64,000 bases of DNA from Arthrobacter citreus (GTDB lineage: Bacteria; Actinomycetota; Actinomycetes; Actinomycetales; Micrococcaceae). A program made the translations under genes and the position numbers. The stretch covers positions 1,798,001 through 1,862,000 of the forward strand of contig NZ_CP151657.1 of the NCBI RefSeq assembly GCF_038405225.1, in the 5' to 3' direction. Of the stretch, positions 53,501 to 63,567 are shown piece after piece; the first letter of the stretch is position 1, and every line of letters starts with the position of its first letter. The notes under the pieces are model-generated. The model was not told the DNA's origin. It saw nothing but the letters and a program-made list of their open reading frames with translations, and searched no databases.

Positions 53501-54158
53501 CTGAATACAGGTTGCCGTAGCCCTCATGGTCGCTGAGGAAGACAACCCGGCCGTCGATCCACATCGGATCCGTCAGGTTCCCGTCCAGCTCCGGCACGAG
53601 ACGTTCAAATTCACCGTTGCCGTCGGCGTCGATCCACAGTTTGCCGGCGGTGCCGCCGCGGTAACGCTTCCACCAGGCCGGTTCGCGGGTCATCACGGAG
53701 CCGACGACGACGGGGCGTTCGTCGCCCACTGCGGGACCCTCGGCTACCGCATCAACCGGCCCGTAAGGCAGGGCCCGGGGAGCGGTTCCGTCCAGCGGCA
53801 CTTCATAGGCCCAGCGCAGCCGGAAATCCTCGTGTTCGAAAGGGCTGATGGCAATCACGTTGCCGGAGGCGCTGAAGCCCCGGACCCGGGTGCCCTGGTT
53901 GCCCCAGTACGTCAGCTGGCGGAAGTCTCCGCCCTCGGTATCCGCAGCCACCACCTCGGGGGCGCTGCCCTGCACCACGCTCCAGGCAATGGTGGAACCG
54001 TCAGGTGAAAACCGGGGATTTCGCGCCGGAAGCTGCATAGACGAGATCCGCCAGGCACGGCCGCCCGTCAGCGAGGCCACCCAGACGTCATCTTCCGCCA
54101 CAAAGGTAACGAGGTCGTCGTGCAGATCGGGAAACCGAAGATAGGGAGTTGAACTCAT
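50517..54158 (-). CDS. Tricorn-like S41 protease
   Basis: Large cytosolic peptidase of 1213 residues. The N-terminal beta-propellers span about residues 1-650, broken at 365-455 by a Pro/Ala/Glu-rich stretch. Then come the helical core domain with HGELGTSHAYV (catalytic His), a PDZ domain with VHPGDVIAAVDGRPVS, and the serine-protease domain with FAGSDGDIITQVAKL (nucleophile Ser) and RTWGGVVGI. It is a little longer than archaeal tricorn. It would trim peptides released by the proteasome or other proteases. The C-terminal 50 residues are Pro-rich. Confidence 0.9.
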   Translation of the reverse strand: MSSTPYLRFPDLHDDLVTFVAEDDVWVASLTGGRAWRISSMQLPARNPRFSPDGSTIAWSVVQGSAPEVVAADTEGGDFRQLTYWGNQGTRVRGFSASGNVIAISPFEHEDFRLRWAYEVPLDGTAPRALPYGPVDAVAEGPAVGDERPVVVGSVMTREPAWWKRYRGGTAGKLWIDADGNGEFERLVPELDGNLTDPMWIDGRVVFLSDHEGYGNLYSVTPQGTDLRRHTDFGEYYVRHASTDGQRIVFESAGTLWLLPSLDGEARPLDITLGSAGTGRRPRQLNAGAHLASVLPDTEGTASVVETHGTLHWLTHRDGPSRVIEADSAVRARLGRPLTGGRAVYVADQGGEESLYVRSVFADLDLPAAPVPASSVAEAPRPAAAAAPKAAEPEPDLPRPVSAATGTPVPASAVTAPVPAEAAKAPEPAGEQAEQRKQEEAAPAAGDEKSARTLRIPFDKPTRVAQIAAASDGTAVAVSTEYGEVFLLDPETGSLRRVATTGHGAVDQLAFSPDSQWLTWAEPVTGEGARARIRLVRVDDPAAAIIDVTDGRFRDHAPAFTVDGRYLAFLSERSFDPVYDTHRFDLSFPSSTKPFLVALAADTPSPFGPSVHGLPVPRAEKQPVASDDAAEPAATGPRSVVDEAGISDRIIAVPVPQGRYEKLTAADGALLWLASDSYGVTGDGRASAGDRQPASRLERFDLEKKDVSVLVPALDDYEISGDGRKVVYVHEQQVHAVPSSSRADNDSPEHVTVDLSRIRVLLEPVKVWGQEFDEAWRLQRDFFWAPDMGGLDWEGIHARYRPLVENLGSHDDLVDLLWEMHGELGTSHAYVMPKPAAEPGAGAQGFLGADLRPGAGGWEVVRILSSESSDPQAVSPLAAPGADVHPGDVIAAVDGRPVSVDQGPAPLLSNAAGRTVELTIVRSPRDGAGAPSQRRIAVVPLRSEERLRYQNWVAANRRIVREASNGGFGYLHIPDMVASGWSQLHRDLDQESSRNALIVDVRRNRGGHTSQLVAELIGRKVTAWTLARGEQPSTYPAHAPRGPVVILTDEFAGSDGDIITQVAKLRGIGPVVGMRTWGGVVGIDGRFKLVDGTGVNQPRYGFWVTGGIGWTVENYGVDPDIEVPFPPHAYAAGEDPQLEHGVGILKEMLSELPTDEPPALAGYPSLQPAPLPARPQTSNPEGKPPEGAGEKAAILPGPVRAGTGETGNRDSRH

Positions 54159-54237
54159 TCCCCGATCCTATCTTTCGGGCGGCCCCGGACGCCTCAGGGC
54201 GGGCCGGGACGGCGCGTGCAGGTCCCGCCTCTGCGGC

Positions 54238-55989
54238 TCACGCCGGAGCCGGGAGGATGTCCTCGATGCGCCATCCAGCCGGCGTGCGCACCATGATCAG
54301 GACGATGTCCTGGTGCGACAGGGCTGCCGTATTGCGCACCGTGCCTCCCCCGGCATCGCGCTCCGCGTACGCCGAGGTGGATACGGCTGCCGGCAGGCTG
54401 ACCCGTCCGGCTTCCCCCGGCAGCACCGGTCCGGCGGAGAGAATCTCCACGGACAGACCGGAGAGGAATGTTCCGGCTGCCGCCAGTTTGGCGATCTCCG
54501 CACGGTCCGTAATCATGGCGGAAGAGCCGGGAATGTTGACCCCGTCCAGAAGTTCCGCGTTGGCCGTGCTGAATGCACGGGCCCGCAGTTCTGCGAGCGC
54601 ACCGGCTGCGGCCACCGGGTCCTCTCCCCTCACCAGCGCTTGGAGTTTCGGTTCCGGTGTTTCCGTCAGCGGCCCCCGCGCCCCGGCGGTTTCCGCTCCC
54701 GCATCCGGTGGCGGATTCGCTGTTTGTTCACGTCCCCGGTCATGTTCCTGCGGTCCGGGAGTTCCGGGTGCCTTTTCGTTCTCCGGCTGGCCTCCTTCAC
54801 CCAATGCGCCTTCCCCCTGCTTCGGATCCCCCTCCGTTGTCCCGCCTTCTTCCGCTGCAGCATCCGGACCGGAGGATTCAGTGCCGCCTTTCCCCGGCAG
54901 CAGCTCGGGAGCCGCAACGGCCACGGCGCCCACCCCCATCGTGGCCGCCACCAGCAGTGCAGCCACGCTCAGCGGCACCCGGTTGCCGCGCCGCATCCCG
55001 CCGGAGATCCCGGGCCCGCTTCCCCCGGCTCCGCCCCGGCTTCTTCCCTCTGTAAGCGTTGACCACCGCCCCCTGTGCAGCCCGCGCACGGCCCTTCCCC
55101 GCTCGGTCCGGGCGCGGCGGCTGTCTGCTTCCGGCCCTGCACTGGGAACCGGCATGGCCAGATCCAGCGGTTCGGCAACCGCGGAGGCGAACACGAGCCG
55201 GACAAATTCCGCAGCGTCGGGACGGCGGTCCTGATCGTCGGCCAAACCTGCCTCAATAGCCTCAGCCAGAAGCGGCGGAACGGCTGGAAGCAGGGCCGAC
55301 AGCCGCGGGCGGTGCGTCCGAGGCGGCAGGGGATGCCCGGTCAGTGCCAGCCATCCCAAGGCCGCCAGAGCGTGCACGTCTCCTGCCGGGCCGGCGAAAG
55401 ACTGGCCGGTCGCCGCTTCCGGGCCGGTCCGGTCTGCAGCTCCGTGCCCGCCCGGCATACCCGTTGCAGAGCCGGTACCGAACAGCTGCGCGGTGCCGAG
55501 ATCACCGAGCAGCGGTTTCCCCTGCGCCGAAAAGAGGATGTTGCCGGGGGTTATCTGCCCGTGGGAAACCCCCTGCCCGTGCAGGTATGCCAGCGCCGAG
55601 CCGATGCCCACCAGGACGGTAACGGCCTCGCCGGCCGTCAACGGCCCACGCGCGGCAGCGATCCGGACCAAAGAGCCACCCTCGGCATATTCGCTCAGCA
55701 GCCCGGGCCCGTGGCTCGTCTCGAGCACCGTGAACAGCTGCAGCAGGTTTTCATGTTCAAACCGGGAGAGGATGTTCAGCTCGCGCCGCGTTTCAAAAGT
55801 TCCCGCCGGACCGTCCCCGGCCGCTGCCGGCGTCTTGAGGGCAAAGTGGGCGCCGTCGTGTCCGCGCACCGCCAGCCACACCCTGCCGGCCCGGCCCGAG
55901 CCCAGCAGCCGGCCGGCCCGGTACCCGGACTCGACCTCGGGTGGACGCTCGGCGGCGGGCACCGCTCCGGCCGCTCCATAGGATTCCAT
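54238..55989 (-). CDS. Membrane-anchored Ser/Thr kinase homologue, probable pseudokinase
   Basis: Protein of 583 residues. The N-terminal kinase fold (about 22-290) keeps the glycine-rich loop LGSGRAGRVW, the ATP lysine (FALK, Lys52), the helix-C Glu70 and the metal Asp in DLG (163-165). The catalytic HRD is HGQ (143-145), so the base Asp is missing; Asn150 is kept. A basic stretch precedes one membrane span (about 335-358, LSVAALLVAATMGVGAVAVA), then a Pro/Glu/Gly-rich linker and an extracytoplasmic domain (about 460-583). Likely a signalling scaffold rather than an active kinase. Divergent from lipB. Confidence 0.85.
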   Translation of the reverse strand: MESYGAAGAVPAAERPPEVESGYRAGRLLGSGRAGRVWLAVRGHDGAHFALKTPAAAGDGPAGTFETRRELNILSRFEHENLLQLFTVLETSHGPGLLSEYAEGGSLVRIAAARGPLTAGEAVTVLVGIGSALAYLHGQGVSHGQITPGNILFSAQGKPLLGDLGTAQLFGTGSATGMPGGHGAADRTGPEAATGQSFAGPAGDVHALAALGWLALTGHPLPPRTHRPRLSALLPAVPPLLAEAIEAGLADDQDRRPDAAEFVRLVFASAVAEPLDLAMPVPSAGPEADSRRARTERGRAVRGLHRGRWSTLTEGRSRGGAGGSGPGISGGMRRGNRVPLSVAALLVAATMGVGAVAVAAPELLPGKGGTESSGPDAAAEEGGTTEGDPKQGEGALGEGGQPENEKAPGTPGPQEHDRGREQTANPPPDAGAETAGARGPLTETPEPKLQALVRGEDPVAAAGALAELRARAFSTANAELLDGVNIPGSSAMITDRAEIAKLAAAGTFLSGLSVEILSAGPVLPGEAGRVSLPAAVSTSAYAERDAGGGTVRNTAALSHQDIVLIMVRTPAGWRIEDILPAPA

Positions 55990-56027
55990 GCATCTGTTCT
56001 AGACCGGATTCCGGCGTCGTGCAGAAG

Positions 56028-56036
56028 TTATCCACA
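56028..56036. promoter_or_regulatory. Single consensus DnaA-box sequence
   Basis: TTATCCACA matches the DnaA-box consensus and lies between the pseudokinase gene and lipB. A lone nine-base match may be chance. Confidence 0.3.
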
Positions 56037-56112
56037 GCCCGCTTCCAGCGGTTCAGTGAATGTGAGGTATCCCATAGTCGGAAGTTGGGTGCGGGCGGTC
56101 TAGGCTAGCCCC

Positions 56113-56829
56113 ATGGCTTTGGAGTTCCTGCGCGTCGGTTTCGCCCCGCACTACGTAAATTACCTGGATGGCTGGGACCGGCAGCGTTCCCTCCATGCTG
56201 AGGTGCTGGCCGGAACTGCACCGGATACCGTGCTGCTCCTTGAGCACTCCCCCGTGTACACCGCGGGCAAGCGCACCGAGGACCATGAGCGCCCCTTCGA
56301 CGGAACCCCGGTCATTCCGGTGGACCGCGGCGGCAAGCTCACCTGGCATGGCCCGGGCCAGTTGGTGGGCTACCCCATCCTCCGGCTCCCCGACCCCACA
56401 AAAGTTGCCGAATATGTCGAGATTCTCGAGGACGCGCTTATCAGCGTTTTGGATGACTACGGCATTAGTGGTGAACGCGTGGCCGGACGGTCCGGAGTCT
56501 GGGTCCGCAGTGGCGGCAGCGACCGCAAGATTGCCGCCATTGGCATCCGGGTCCACCACGGAGTCACCATGCACGGTTTTGCCCTGAACTGCAGCAACGA
56601 CCTTGCGCCGTACAGCCAAATCATTGCGTGTGGAATCGCCGACGCCGGAACCACCACCATCTCGGCCGAAACCGGCCGCAGCGTAACACCGAACGATCTG
56701 GTGGCCCGGGTGGAAGAAGAACTCTTCCGCCGCAGGGAACACCTTGTCCGCGAACACCCAGTTCCCACGGACACCGCCACTCCGGAACCAGGCGAAGCCG
56801 CCGGCCGGTCGAAAGGAGCCCTCCTATGA
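56113..56829 (+). CDS. lipB: Lipoyl(octanoyl) transferase
   Basis: Transfers octanoyl from acyl carrier protein to lipoyl-domain lysines, the first step of lipoate synthesis; 238 residues. The motifs [32 protein letters not shown] and [20 protein letters not shown] are typical; the catalytic Cys lies in IIACGI, where most members have PCGI. It overlaps lipA by 4 bases (ATGA). Confidence 0.95.
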   Translation: MALEFLRVGFAPHYVNYLDGWDRQRSLHAEVLAGTAPDTVLLLEHSPVYTAGKRTEDHERPFDGTPVIPVDRGGKLTWHGPGQLVGYPILRLPDPTKVAEYVEILEDALISVLDDYGISGERVAGRSGVWVRSGGSDRKIAAIGIRVHHGVTMHGFALNCSNDLAPYSQIIACGIADAGTTTISAETGRSVTPNDLVARVEEELFRRREHLVREHPVPTDTATPEPGEAAGRSKGALL

Positions 56830-57830
56830 CTCTTGCACCCGAAGGCCGCCGCCTGCTGCGCATCGAACAGCGCAACGTGGCCGTCCCCGTGGAACGCAAG
56901 CCCGAGTGGATCAAGGCGAAGGTCTCCATCGGCCCCGAGTACGTCCAGCTCAAGAGCCAGGTGCAGAAAGAGGGCCTTCACACCGTCTGTGAAGAGGCCG
57001 GCTGCCCCAACATCTTTGAATGCTGGGAGGACAAGGAGGCCACCTTCCTCATCGGCGGCTCTGAATGCACCCGCCGCTGCGACTTCTGCCAGATTGACAC
57101 CGGCAAGCCTTCCGCCGTCGACATTTTCGAACCGACCAAGGTGGCCAGGTCGGTGCAGAAGATGAACCTTCGCTACGCGACCGTCACCGGCGTCGCCCGC
57201 GATGATCTGGAGGACGAAGGGGTTTGGCTCTATGCCGAGACCATCCGCAAAATCCACGAGCTGAACCCGGGAACCGGCGTCGAAATCCTGATCCCCGATT
57301 TTTCCGGCAAGCCCGAGCACATTGAGGCCATCTGCGATGCGCGCCCCGAGGTCTTTGCGCACAACGTGGAGACCGTTCCGCGGCTGTTCAAGCGCATCCG
57401 TCCGGCCTTCCGGTACGAAAGATCGCTGGACGTCATCACGCAGGGACAGAAACTGGGGATGGTCACCAAGTCCAACCTGATCCTGGGGATGGGCGAAACC
57501 CGTGAGGAGATCTCCGGCGCACTGCGGGATCTGCGCGGCGCCGGCTGCGACCTGCTCACGATCACCCAGTACCTGCGGCCCAGCGAGCGGCATCTGCCGG
57601 TGGACCGGTGGGTCAAGCCGCAGGAATTTGTGGAGCTCAGCGAGGAGGCCACTGAACTGGGTTTCCTTGGGGTAATGAGCGGCCCCCTGGTGCGTTCCTC
57701 GTACCGGGCCGGCCGGCTTTGGGCGGGTGCCATGCGCAAAAAGGGCCTGGAGCTCCCGCCGCAGCTGGCACACATCGAGGATTCCGGCACCACCCTGCAG
57801 GAGGCATCCTCCATCCTCGCCCGCCGCTGA
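56826..57830 (+). CDS. lipA: Lipoyl synthase
   Basis: Radical-SAM enzyme that inserts two sulfurs into octanoyl groups, 334 residues. Both Fe-S clusters are readable: the auxiliary cluster from [12 protein letters not shown] and the radical-SAM cluster from CTRRCDFCQ. The start at 56826 overlaps the lipB stop; a longer frame reading upstream runs through lipB and is not coding. It serves the lipoyl domains of SucB. Confidence 0.96.
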   Translation: MTLAPEGRRLLRIEQRNVAVPVERKPEWIKAKVSIGPEYVQLKSQVQKEGLHTVCEEAGCPNIFECWEDKEATFLIGGSECTRRCDFCQIDTGKPSAVDIFEPTKVARSVQKMNLRYATVTGVARDDLEDEGVWLYAETIRKIHELNPGTGVEILIPDFSGKPEHIEAICDARPEVFAHNVETVPRLFKRIRPAFRYERSLDVITQGQKLGMVTKSNLILGMGETREEISGALRDLRGAGCDLLTITQYLRPSERHLPVDRWVKPQEFVELSEEATELGFLGVMSGPLVRSSYRAGRLWAGAMRKKGLELPPQLAHIEDSGTTLQEASSILARR

Positions 57831-58010
57831 CCACCACTGAAAGCACCATCCACCCCTGCCGGCCAACGGCCTCTGTCCACTCTGGCCGTTCCGGTGGGGG
57901 CGCCGGCGTACGCCCACCGCGAACCCGGACCGCGGAATGCCCCGGCCTTGGGCTTCGTCCGCGCCGGGCCGCACGGACCGGACGCTTGAATCACGTAGAA
58001 TTGAACCACT

Positions 58011-58763
58011 ATGGCCAACAGCACAGATTCCGACGCACCCAAGAGCGCCCGCCGCGGCCTCTTCTCCCGCAAGCCCAAAGCGGAGAAGAAGAAAAAAGGC
58101 CCGGGCCGCATGAAGCAGATTGCCGACGTCTTCAAGATGACGCGGCGCAACGACCCCAACCTGGTGTGGGTGATGCTGGGCGCGTTCCTGGGCATCATCG
58201 CCGTCGGGCTGATCATCGGTCTGCTGATCGACAACTGGATCACGATGCTCATCATCGCGGTTCCGCTGGCCCTGTTGGCCGCCGTGTTTATCCTGTCCCG
58301 CCGTGCCGAGCGGGCCGCCTTCACACAGATTGAGGGCCAGGCCGGCGCTTCCGGCGCCGCACTGAGCATCCTCCGCCGCGGCTGGATCCTGGAAGAGCAG
58401 CCGGTGGCCATCAACCCCCGCAGCCAGGAAGCCGTCTTCCGTGCCATCGGCCGCCCGGGCATCGTCCTGGTGACCGAGGGCGCCCCGGGCCGTGCCAAGG
58501 CCCTGGCCGACGGCGAACGCCGGCGAATGAACCGCATCGCCCCGAACGTTCCGGTCCACGTCATCCAGACCGGCAACGGCGACAACCTGACTCCCCTTTC
58601 CCAGGTGGCCAAGAAGGCCAAGAAGCTGCCTAAGGCCCTGACCAAGCAGGAGGTCCAGGCGGTCAACAAGCGTCTGGCCGCACTGGGCACGCGCCTGCCC
58701 ATCCCCAAGGGAATCGACCCGTACAAGGCACGCCCGGACCGCAAGGCTTCCCGCGGACGCTAA
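58011..58763 (+). CDS. DUF4191 domain-containing membrane protein
   Basis: Actinobacterial protein of 250 residues, function unknown. The N terminus is very basic, followed by two membrane spans (about 45-100, LVWVMLGAFLGIIAVGLIIG and MLIIAVPLALLAAVFIL) and a cytoplasmic domain with GWILEEQPVAINPRSQEAVF and a basic C terminus. Conserved downstream of lipA in this phylum. Confidence 0.87.
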   Translation: MANSTDSDAPKSARRGLFSRKPKAEKKKKGPGRMKQIADVFKMTRRNDPNLVWVMLGAFLGIIAVGLIIGLLIDNWITMLIIAVPLALLAAVFILSRRAERAAFTQIEGQAGASGAALSILRRGWILEEQPVAINPRSQEAVFRAIGRPGIVLVTEGAPGRAKALADGERRRMNRIAPNVPVHVIQTGNGDNLTPLSQVAKKAKKLPKALTKQEVQAVNKRLAALGTRLPIPKGIDPYKARPDRKASRGR

Positions 58764-58796
58764 CCTCTGAGCCGGCGCAGTGCCGGCTGAAGCATC

Positions 58797-58846
58797 AAAA
58801 AAGGACCCTTCCCGAACGTTGCCGCTTCGGAAAGGGTCCTTTTTTG
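58797..58846. terminator. Strong bidirectional terminator after the DUF4191 gene
   Basis: A long stem AAAAAAGGACCCTTCC-GAA / TTC-GGAAAGGGTCCTTTTTT with T-runs on both strands, between the converging DUF4191 and RDD genes. Confidence 0.93.
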
Positions 58847-58917
58847 ATTGCTGTTTCCCGGGCCCGCTGCCCCGGCCCTGAAAGAGCGGCGGCGCCCGGC
58901 CGCCGCCGTCGTCGTGC

Positions 58918-59364
58918 TTAGCGTTTGTGCTGGACCTTGACCAGGACGGTGCCCATGGCGCGGTCATGAAGGCCGCGCTGGTCGGTGTCGAAGACGACGG
59001 CGGGAATCACCAGGCACAGCAGCAGGCTCCGCACGAGGGCCGGGAGGAACCCGGCTGCCGTGCCGTCGAGGCGCTGTACCTGGAGGCTGAACACGCGGTG
59101 GCCAATGCTGTAACCGAGCAGGCCCACAAGCACTATCTGTTCGATCGCAAAGATCACCAGGGTGGCCGTGGACGACCACCCGAAGAAGGCGTAGGAAATC
59201 ACCGAGGCGATAGCCCAGTCGATAAGAATCGCGCCCAGCCGCGGACCAACCCGGCCGATGCTGCCGGGGCCGGTCTTGGGCCGGCCGAGGCGCTTGCCGG
59301 GCCATGAGTTTTCGTCGGACGGAGGGCCTTCCAGCCACGAGCCTAAGCTTCTTCTATCAACCAC
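58918..59364 (-). CDS. RDD-family membrane protein
   Basis: Membrane protein of 148 residues with about three spans. The RDD features are RLGAILIDWAIASVISYAFF (Arg and Asp in the first span) and the final HDRAMGTVLVKV. Function unknown; always near glnA and DUF4191 in related genomes. Divergent from glnA. Confidence 0.88.
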   Translation of the reverse strand: MVDRRSLGSWLEGPPSDENSWPGKRLGRPKTGPGSIGRVGPRLGAILIDWAIASVISYAFFGWSSTATLVIFAIEQIVLVGLLGYSIGHRVFSLQVQRLDGTAAGFLPALVRSLLLCLVIPAVVFDTDQRGLHDRAMGTVLVKVQHKR

Positions 59365-59459
59365 GGTTTAAGACTACCCGCCGTCAATGAAGCCGCGCTC
59401 CGCCCCTAAATGCTTCCACAGAGCCGTTAAGGCTAGGGTAGAGGAGAGACTTCGGTCGC

Positions 59460-59475
59460 GTAACTTGCCTGAAAC
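59460..59475 (+). promoter_or_regulatory. Candidate GlnR box upstream of glnA
   Basis: GTAAC-TTGCCT-GAAAC matches the GTnAC-N6-GAAAC pattern of actinobacterial GlnR sites exactly. It lies 138 bases before the glnA start. Confidence 0.55.
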
Positions 59476-59612
59476 ACCGCCGACACGGTCGAGAAATTTG
59501 CTCCCCCTACAGTTCTAAGGAGTTGACAGGGAAGCCGTTTCCGTCCATGGGCAGGTCAGGCCGGGACACCCGGAGTCATCCACCCAAATTGTGTAAAAGG
59601 AGCAAAGTACCG

Positions 59613-61037
59613 ATGTTCAAAACTGCGGACGAAGTCCTCAAGTTCATCGCTGACGAAGATGTTAAGTTCGTCGACATCCGATTCACCGACCTCCCCGGAG
59701 TGCAGCAGCACTTCAACGTACCGGCGAAGTCCGTAGATGCCGACTTCTTCATCAACGGCCAGCTTTTCGACGGCTCTTCCATCCGCGGATTCCAGGGCAT
59801 CGCAGAATCCGACATGCAGCTGATCCCGGACGTCACCACCGCGTTCCTGGATCCGTTCCGCATCGAGAAGACCCTGGCGCTGAACTTCTCCATCGTCAAC
59901 CCCCGCACGGGCGAGCCGTACCACCGCGACCCGCGCGGCGTTGCCGAGCGCGCCGAAGCGTACCTGGCTTCCACCGGTATCGCCGACACCGCGTACTTTG
60001 CCCCCGAGGCCGAGTTCTTCGTGTTCGACAACGTGCAGTACGAGTCCTCCCCGCAGGGCAGCTTCTACAAGGTGGACTCCATTGAGGCACCGTGGAACAG
60101 CGGCCGCGAGGAAGAGGGCGGAAACCTCGGCAACAAGACCCCGTTCAAGGGCGGCTACTTCCCCGTGGCTCCCGTGGACAAGCAGGCGGACCTGCGCGAC
60201 GCGATCTGCGTGGAGCTGGACAACGCCGGCCTCGAAGTTGAGCGCGCCCACCATGAGGTTGGCGGCGCCGGCCAGGCTGAGATCAACTACAAGTTCACCA
60301 CCATGACGCACGCGGCCGATGACCTGCTGAAGTTCAAGTACATCGTCAAGAACGTCTCGGACGCCTGGGGTAAGTCGGCCACCTTCATGCCGAAGCCCGT
60401 CTTCGGCGACAACGGCTCGGGCATGCACTGCCACCAGTCGCTGTGGAACGGCGCCACTCCCCTGTTCTACGACGAGAAGGGTTACGCCGGCCTGTCCGAC
60501 GTTGCCCGCTGGTACATTGGCGGCCTCCTGAAGCACGCTTCCGCCGTCATGGCCTTCACCAACCCGACGGTCAACTCCTACCGCCGCCTGGTCAAGGGCT
60601 TCGAAGCTCCGGTCAACATGGTGTACTCGCAGGGCAACCGCTCTGCCGGTATCCGTATCCCGATCACGGGCTCCAACCCCAAGGCCAAGCGCATCGAGTT
60701 CCGCGCTCCGGATGCTTCCTCGAACCCGTACCTGGCGTTCGCAGCCCAGCTGATGGCCGGCCTGGACGGGATCAAGAACCGCATCGAGCCCGCCGATCCG
60801 ATCGACAAGGACCTCTACGAGCTTCCCCCGGAAGAGGCCCTCGGCATCCAGCTGGCCCCCGGCTCCCTCGAAGAGGCCCTGGACGCCCTGGAGAACGACA
60901 ACGAGTTCCTCCAGGCCGGCGGCGTCTTCACCCAGGACCTGATCGACACCTGGATTGAGTACAAGCGCGAATACGAAATCAAGCCGCTGATGCTGCGCCC
61001 GAACCCGTACGAGTTCGAGCTGTACTACGGCTGCTAA
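59613..61037 (+). CDS. glnA: Glutamine synthetase type I
   Basis: Makes glutamine from glutamate, ammonia and ATP; 474 residues, a dodecameric [15 protein letters not shown] starts the protein after AAAGGAG; an upstream in-frame ATG is not supported. Signature FDGSSIRGF, the metal-site [25 protein letters not shown] and the adenylylation loop [11 protein letters not shown] (Tyr) are present, so it is of the GlnE-regulated beta subtype. Nitrogen regulation is suggested by the GlnR-like box. Confidence 0.96.
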   Translation: MFKTADEVLKFIADEDVKFVDIRFTDLPGVQQHFNVPAKSVDADFFINGQLFDGSSIRGFQGIAESDMQLIPDVTTAFLDPFRIEKTLALNFSIVNPRTGEPYHRDPRGVAERAEAYLASTGIADTAYFAPEAEFFVFDNVQYESSPQGSFYKVDSIEAPWNSGREEEGGNLGNKTPFKGGYFPVAPVDKQADLRDAICVELDNAGLEVERAHHEVGGAGQAEINYKFTTMTHAADDLLKFKYIVKNVSDAWGKSATFMPKPVFGDNGSGMHCHQSLWNGATPLFYDEKGYAGLSDVARWYIGGLLKHASAVMAFTNPTVNSYRRLVKGFEAPVNMVYSQGNRSAGIRIPITGSNPKAKRIEFRAPDASSNPYLAFAAQLMAGLDGIKNRIEPADPIDKDLYELPPEEALGIQLAPGSLEEALDALENDNEFLQAGGVFTQDLIDTWIEYKREYEIKPLMLRPNPYEFELYYGC

Positions 61038-61073
61038 GCCCTCAAAGGCAAGACAGCGGGTCCGCCCGCTGAC

Positions 61074-61122
61074 GAGCCCCGCACCGTTCGCCGAATTCCG
61101 GCGGATGGTGCGGGGCTCTTCT
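61074..61122 (+). terminator. Strong terminator after glnA
   Basis: GAGCCCCGCACCGTTCGCCG pairs with CGGCGGATGGTGCGGGGCTC around a short loop and is followed by a pyrimidine run with TTTT. Confidence 0.92.
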
Positions 61123-61199
61123 CTTTTGCCCGTTGCCGAGATGCCAGAAACGGCTGTTCCCAGCGTCCAGAAGGGCACCTTCTGCCATTTCGCGGCGGG

Positions 61200-61960
61200 T
61201 TAGGCGACCGTGCGCCGATACTTGGCGGCCGCAAGGAAATATCCCAGCAGCAGGATCGCGAGCAGCCAGGCGAGGGCCACCCAGATTCCGCTGCCGACTG
61301 GTTGCTGTTGGAACAGCGCCCGGACTGTGTCCACGATGGATGTTACGGGTTGGTTCTGCGCGAACCAGGCCACCGGGCCCGGCATCGAATCCGTGGGCAC
61401 AAACGCCGAACTGATGAACGGGAGAAAGATCAACGGGTAACTGAATGCACTGGCGCCGTCGATGGTCTTTGCCGAGAGCCCCGCGAGGACAGCGATCCAA
61501 GTCAGGGCCAGTGTAAACAGGACCAGGATTCCGATCACCGCAAGCCATGCGGTGACGGACGCGCCCGTACGGAAGCCCATGATCAGCGCCACTGCCAGAA
61601 CGACGGCGACGGCGGCCAGGTTCGCCGCCAGCGATGTGAACACATGTGCCCACAGCACGCTGGACCTGGCTATCGGCATGGAGGAGAAGCGTTCGAAAAT
61701 GCCGCCCTGCAGATCCATGAACAGCCGGAAGGAGGTATAGGCGACACCGGAGGCGATGGTGATCAGCAGGATGCCGGGCAGCATGTAGTCCAGATACGGC
61801 CCGCCGGATCCCGTGTTGATCGCACCGCCCAGGACATACACAAAGAGCAGCATGAGAGCCACGGGCGTGACTGCCGTGGTGATGATCGTGTCCGGGCTGC
61901 GCACGATGTGGCGCAGCGAACGCCCGGTCAGCACCCGCGTGTTACTGAAGACATGGGAGG

Positions 61961-61964
<4 letters not shown>
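61200..61964 (-). CDS. ABC-2 type transporter permease (DrrB-like)
   Basis: Membrane half of a two-gene exporter, 254 residues, six spans. Typical ABC-2 segments are DYMLPGILLITIASGVAYTSFR (given as DYMLPGILLITIAS), FSSMPIARSSVLWAH and PLIFLPFISSAFVP. It overlaps the ATPase gene by 4 bases. Last gene of padR-DUF1048-ATPase-permease. Likely exports a drug or lipid; the substrate is unknown. Confidence 0.9.
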
Positions 61965-62782
<818 letters not shown>

Positions 62783-62802
62783 GTCCCGGCCTTCCGCCGT
62801 GG

Positions 62803-63165
62803 TTACGCTTCCTCTGCGGCTTGGTCAATGGTTTCGTTCAGGCGCGTGCGCTCCTTGTTAATCCACTGGCCGTCCGTGTAGTTCCGAAGAAAGTCCTCGG
62901 CGAACTCGACCGGATCCTCTCCCACAATGCCGCGGATCGGAGTTCCGTCAGCAGCTGCTCCCTCGAACAAATCGGCCAGATCCTCGACCATCTGCAGGAA
63001 GACATCACCCTTGGCGATCGTTCCGGCGTACGTAATGTAGCGCTCGAGGCCGTCAATCGCCGTGCGGTAGCCCTGAGGCAACTGCTCTTTGCGGGCTTTG
63101 TACTGCCGCCAGCGCTTTTTGTCTTCGCTCGAGCCGATAACCTGCTCGATCCATTTTGCGGTCAT
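62803..63165 (-). CDS. DUF1048 family protein
   Basis: Helical cytosolic protein of 120 residues, commonly encoded between a PadR regulator and an ABC exporter. Segments GSSEDKKRWRQYKARKEQLP, LERYITYAGTI and EDPVEFAEDFLRNYTDGQWI fit the family. It overlaps padR by 4 bases. Function unknown. Confidence 0.87.
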   Translation of the reverse strand: MTAKWIEQVIGSSEDKKRWRQYKARKEQLPQGYRTAIDGLERYITYAGTIAKGDVFLQMVEDLADLFEGAAADGTPIRGIVGEDPVEFAEDFLRNYTDGQWINKERTRLNETIDQAAEEA

Positions 63166-63518
63166 GGTGACGTTCCTTCTTCCTCCGTGTTTTCCGCCAG
63201 CCGGCGGAGCTCCCTGATCCGTCCAGCCAGGAAGTCCCAGGATCCCCAGAAATCTTCGAGGTATGCCCCGCCCGCGGCATTCAGCGAGTAAACCTTGCGG
63301 GGCGGCCCCTTTTCCGACGGGACCTTTTCCACGTCCACAAGGCCGCGCTTCTCGATCCGGACCAGCAGCGCGTACACGGTGCCCTCCACGATGTCCGAGA
63401 ACCCCTGGTCGCGCAGCCGGGCGGTGATTTCGTAGCCGTACGCCGGCTGGACGGCCAGCAGTGCAAGGACGATGCCCTCGAGCGTTCCCTTGAGCATCTC
63501 GGTCATTTGCTTACCCAT
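63162..63518 (-). CDS. PadR-family transcriptional regulator
   Basis: Winged-helix repressor of 118 residues: MLKGTLEGIVLALLAVQPAYG at the start (shown as LKGTLEGIVLALLA), YEITARLRDQGFSDIVEGTVY as recognition region (YEITARLRDQGF), and the basic wing SEKGPPRKVYSL. Start at 63518 (MGKQMTEM); a second ATG four codons later is possible. First gene of its operon. A dyad 20 bases upstream is the likely operator. Confidence 0.92.
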   Translation of the reverse strand: MGKQMTEMLKGTLEGIVLALLAVQPAYGYEITARLRDQGFSDIVEGTVYALLVRIEKRGLVDVEKVPSEKGPPRKVYSLNAAGGAYLEDFWGSWDFLAGRIRELRRLAENTEEEGTSP

Positions 63519-63537
63519 GAACCAACCCTGCTACTCG

Positions 63538-63567
63538 GTGTTACTTAGTACTAGTAGATAGTAACAC
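63538..63567. promoter_or_regulatory. Candidate PadR operator
   Basis: Arms GTGTTACT (63538-63545) and AGTAACAC (63560-63567) are exact complements over a 14-base AT-rich centre that contains the smaller palindrome TAGTACTA. It is placed where the padR promoter should be. Confidence 0.65.

Noticed and set aside
56028-56036. Origin-like DnaA-box region
   Set aside because: A single consensus box without a cluster, dnaA or dnaN nearby. Likely chance or at most a local regulatory site.
57995-58001. BlaI half site upstream of the DUF4191 gene
   Set aside because: GTAGAA is present but the matching TTCTAC arm is not.
59556-61178. A 540-residue frame opposite glnA
   Set aside because: It mirrors the codon structure of glnA (third-position GC shadow) and has no recognisable domain.
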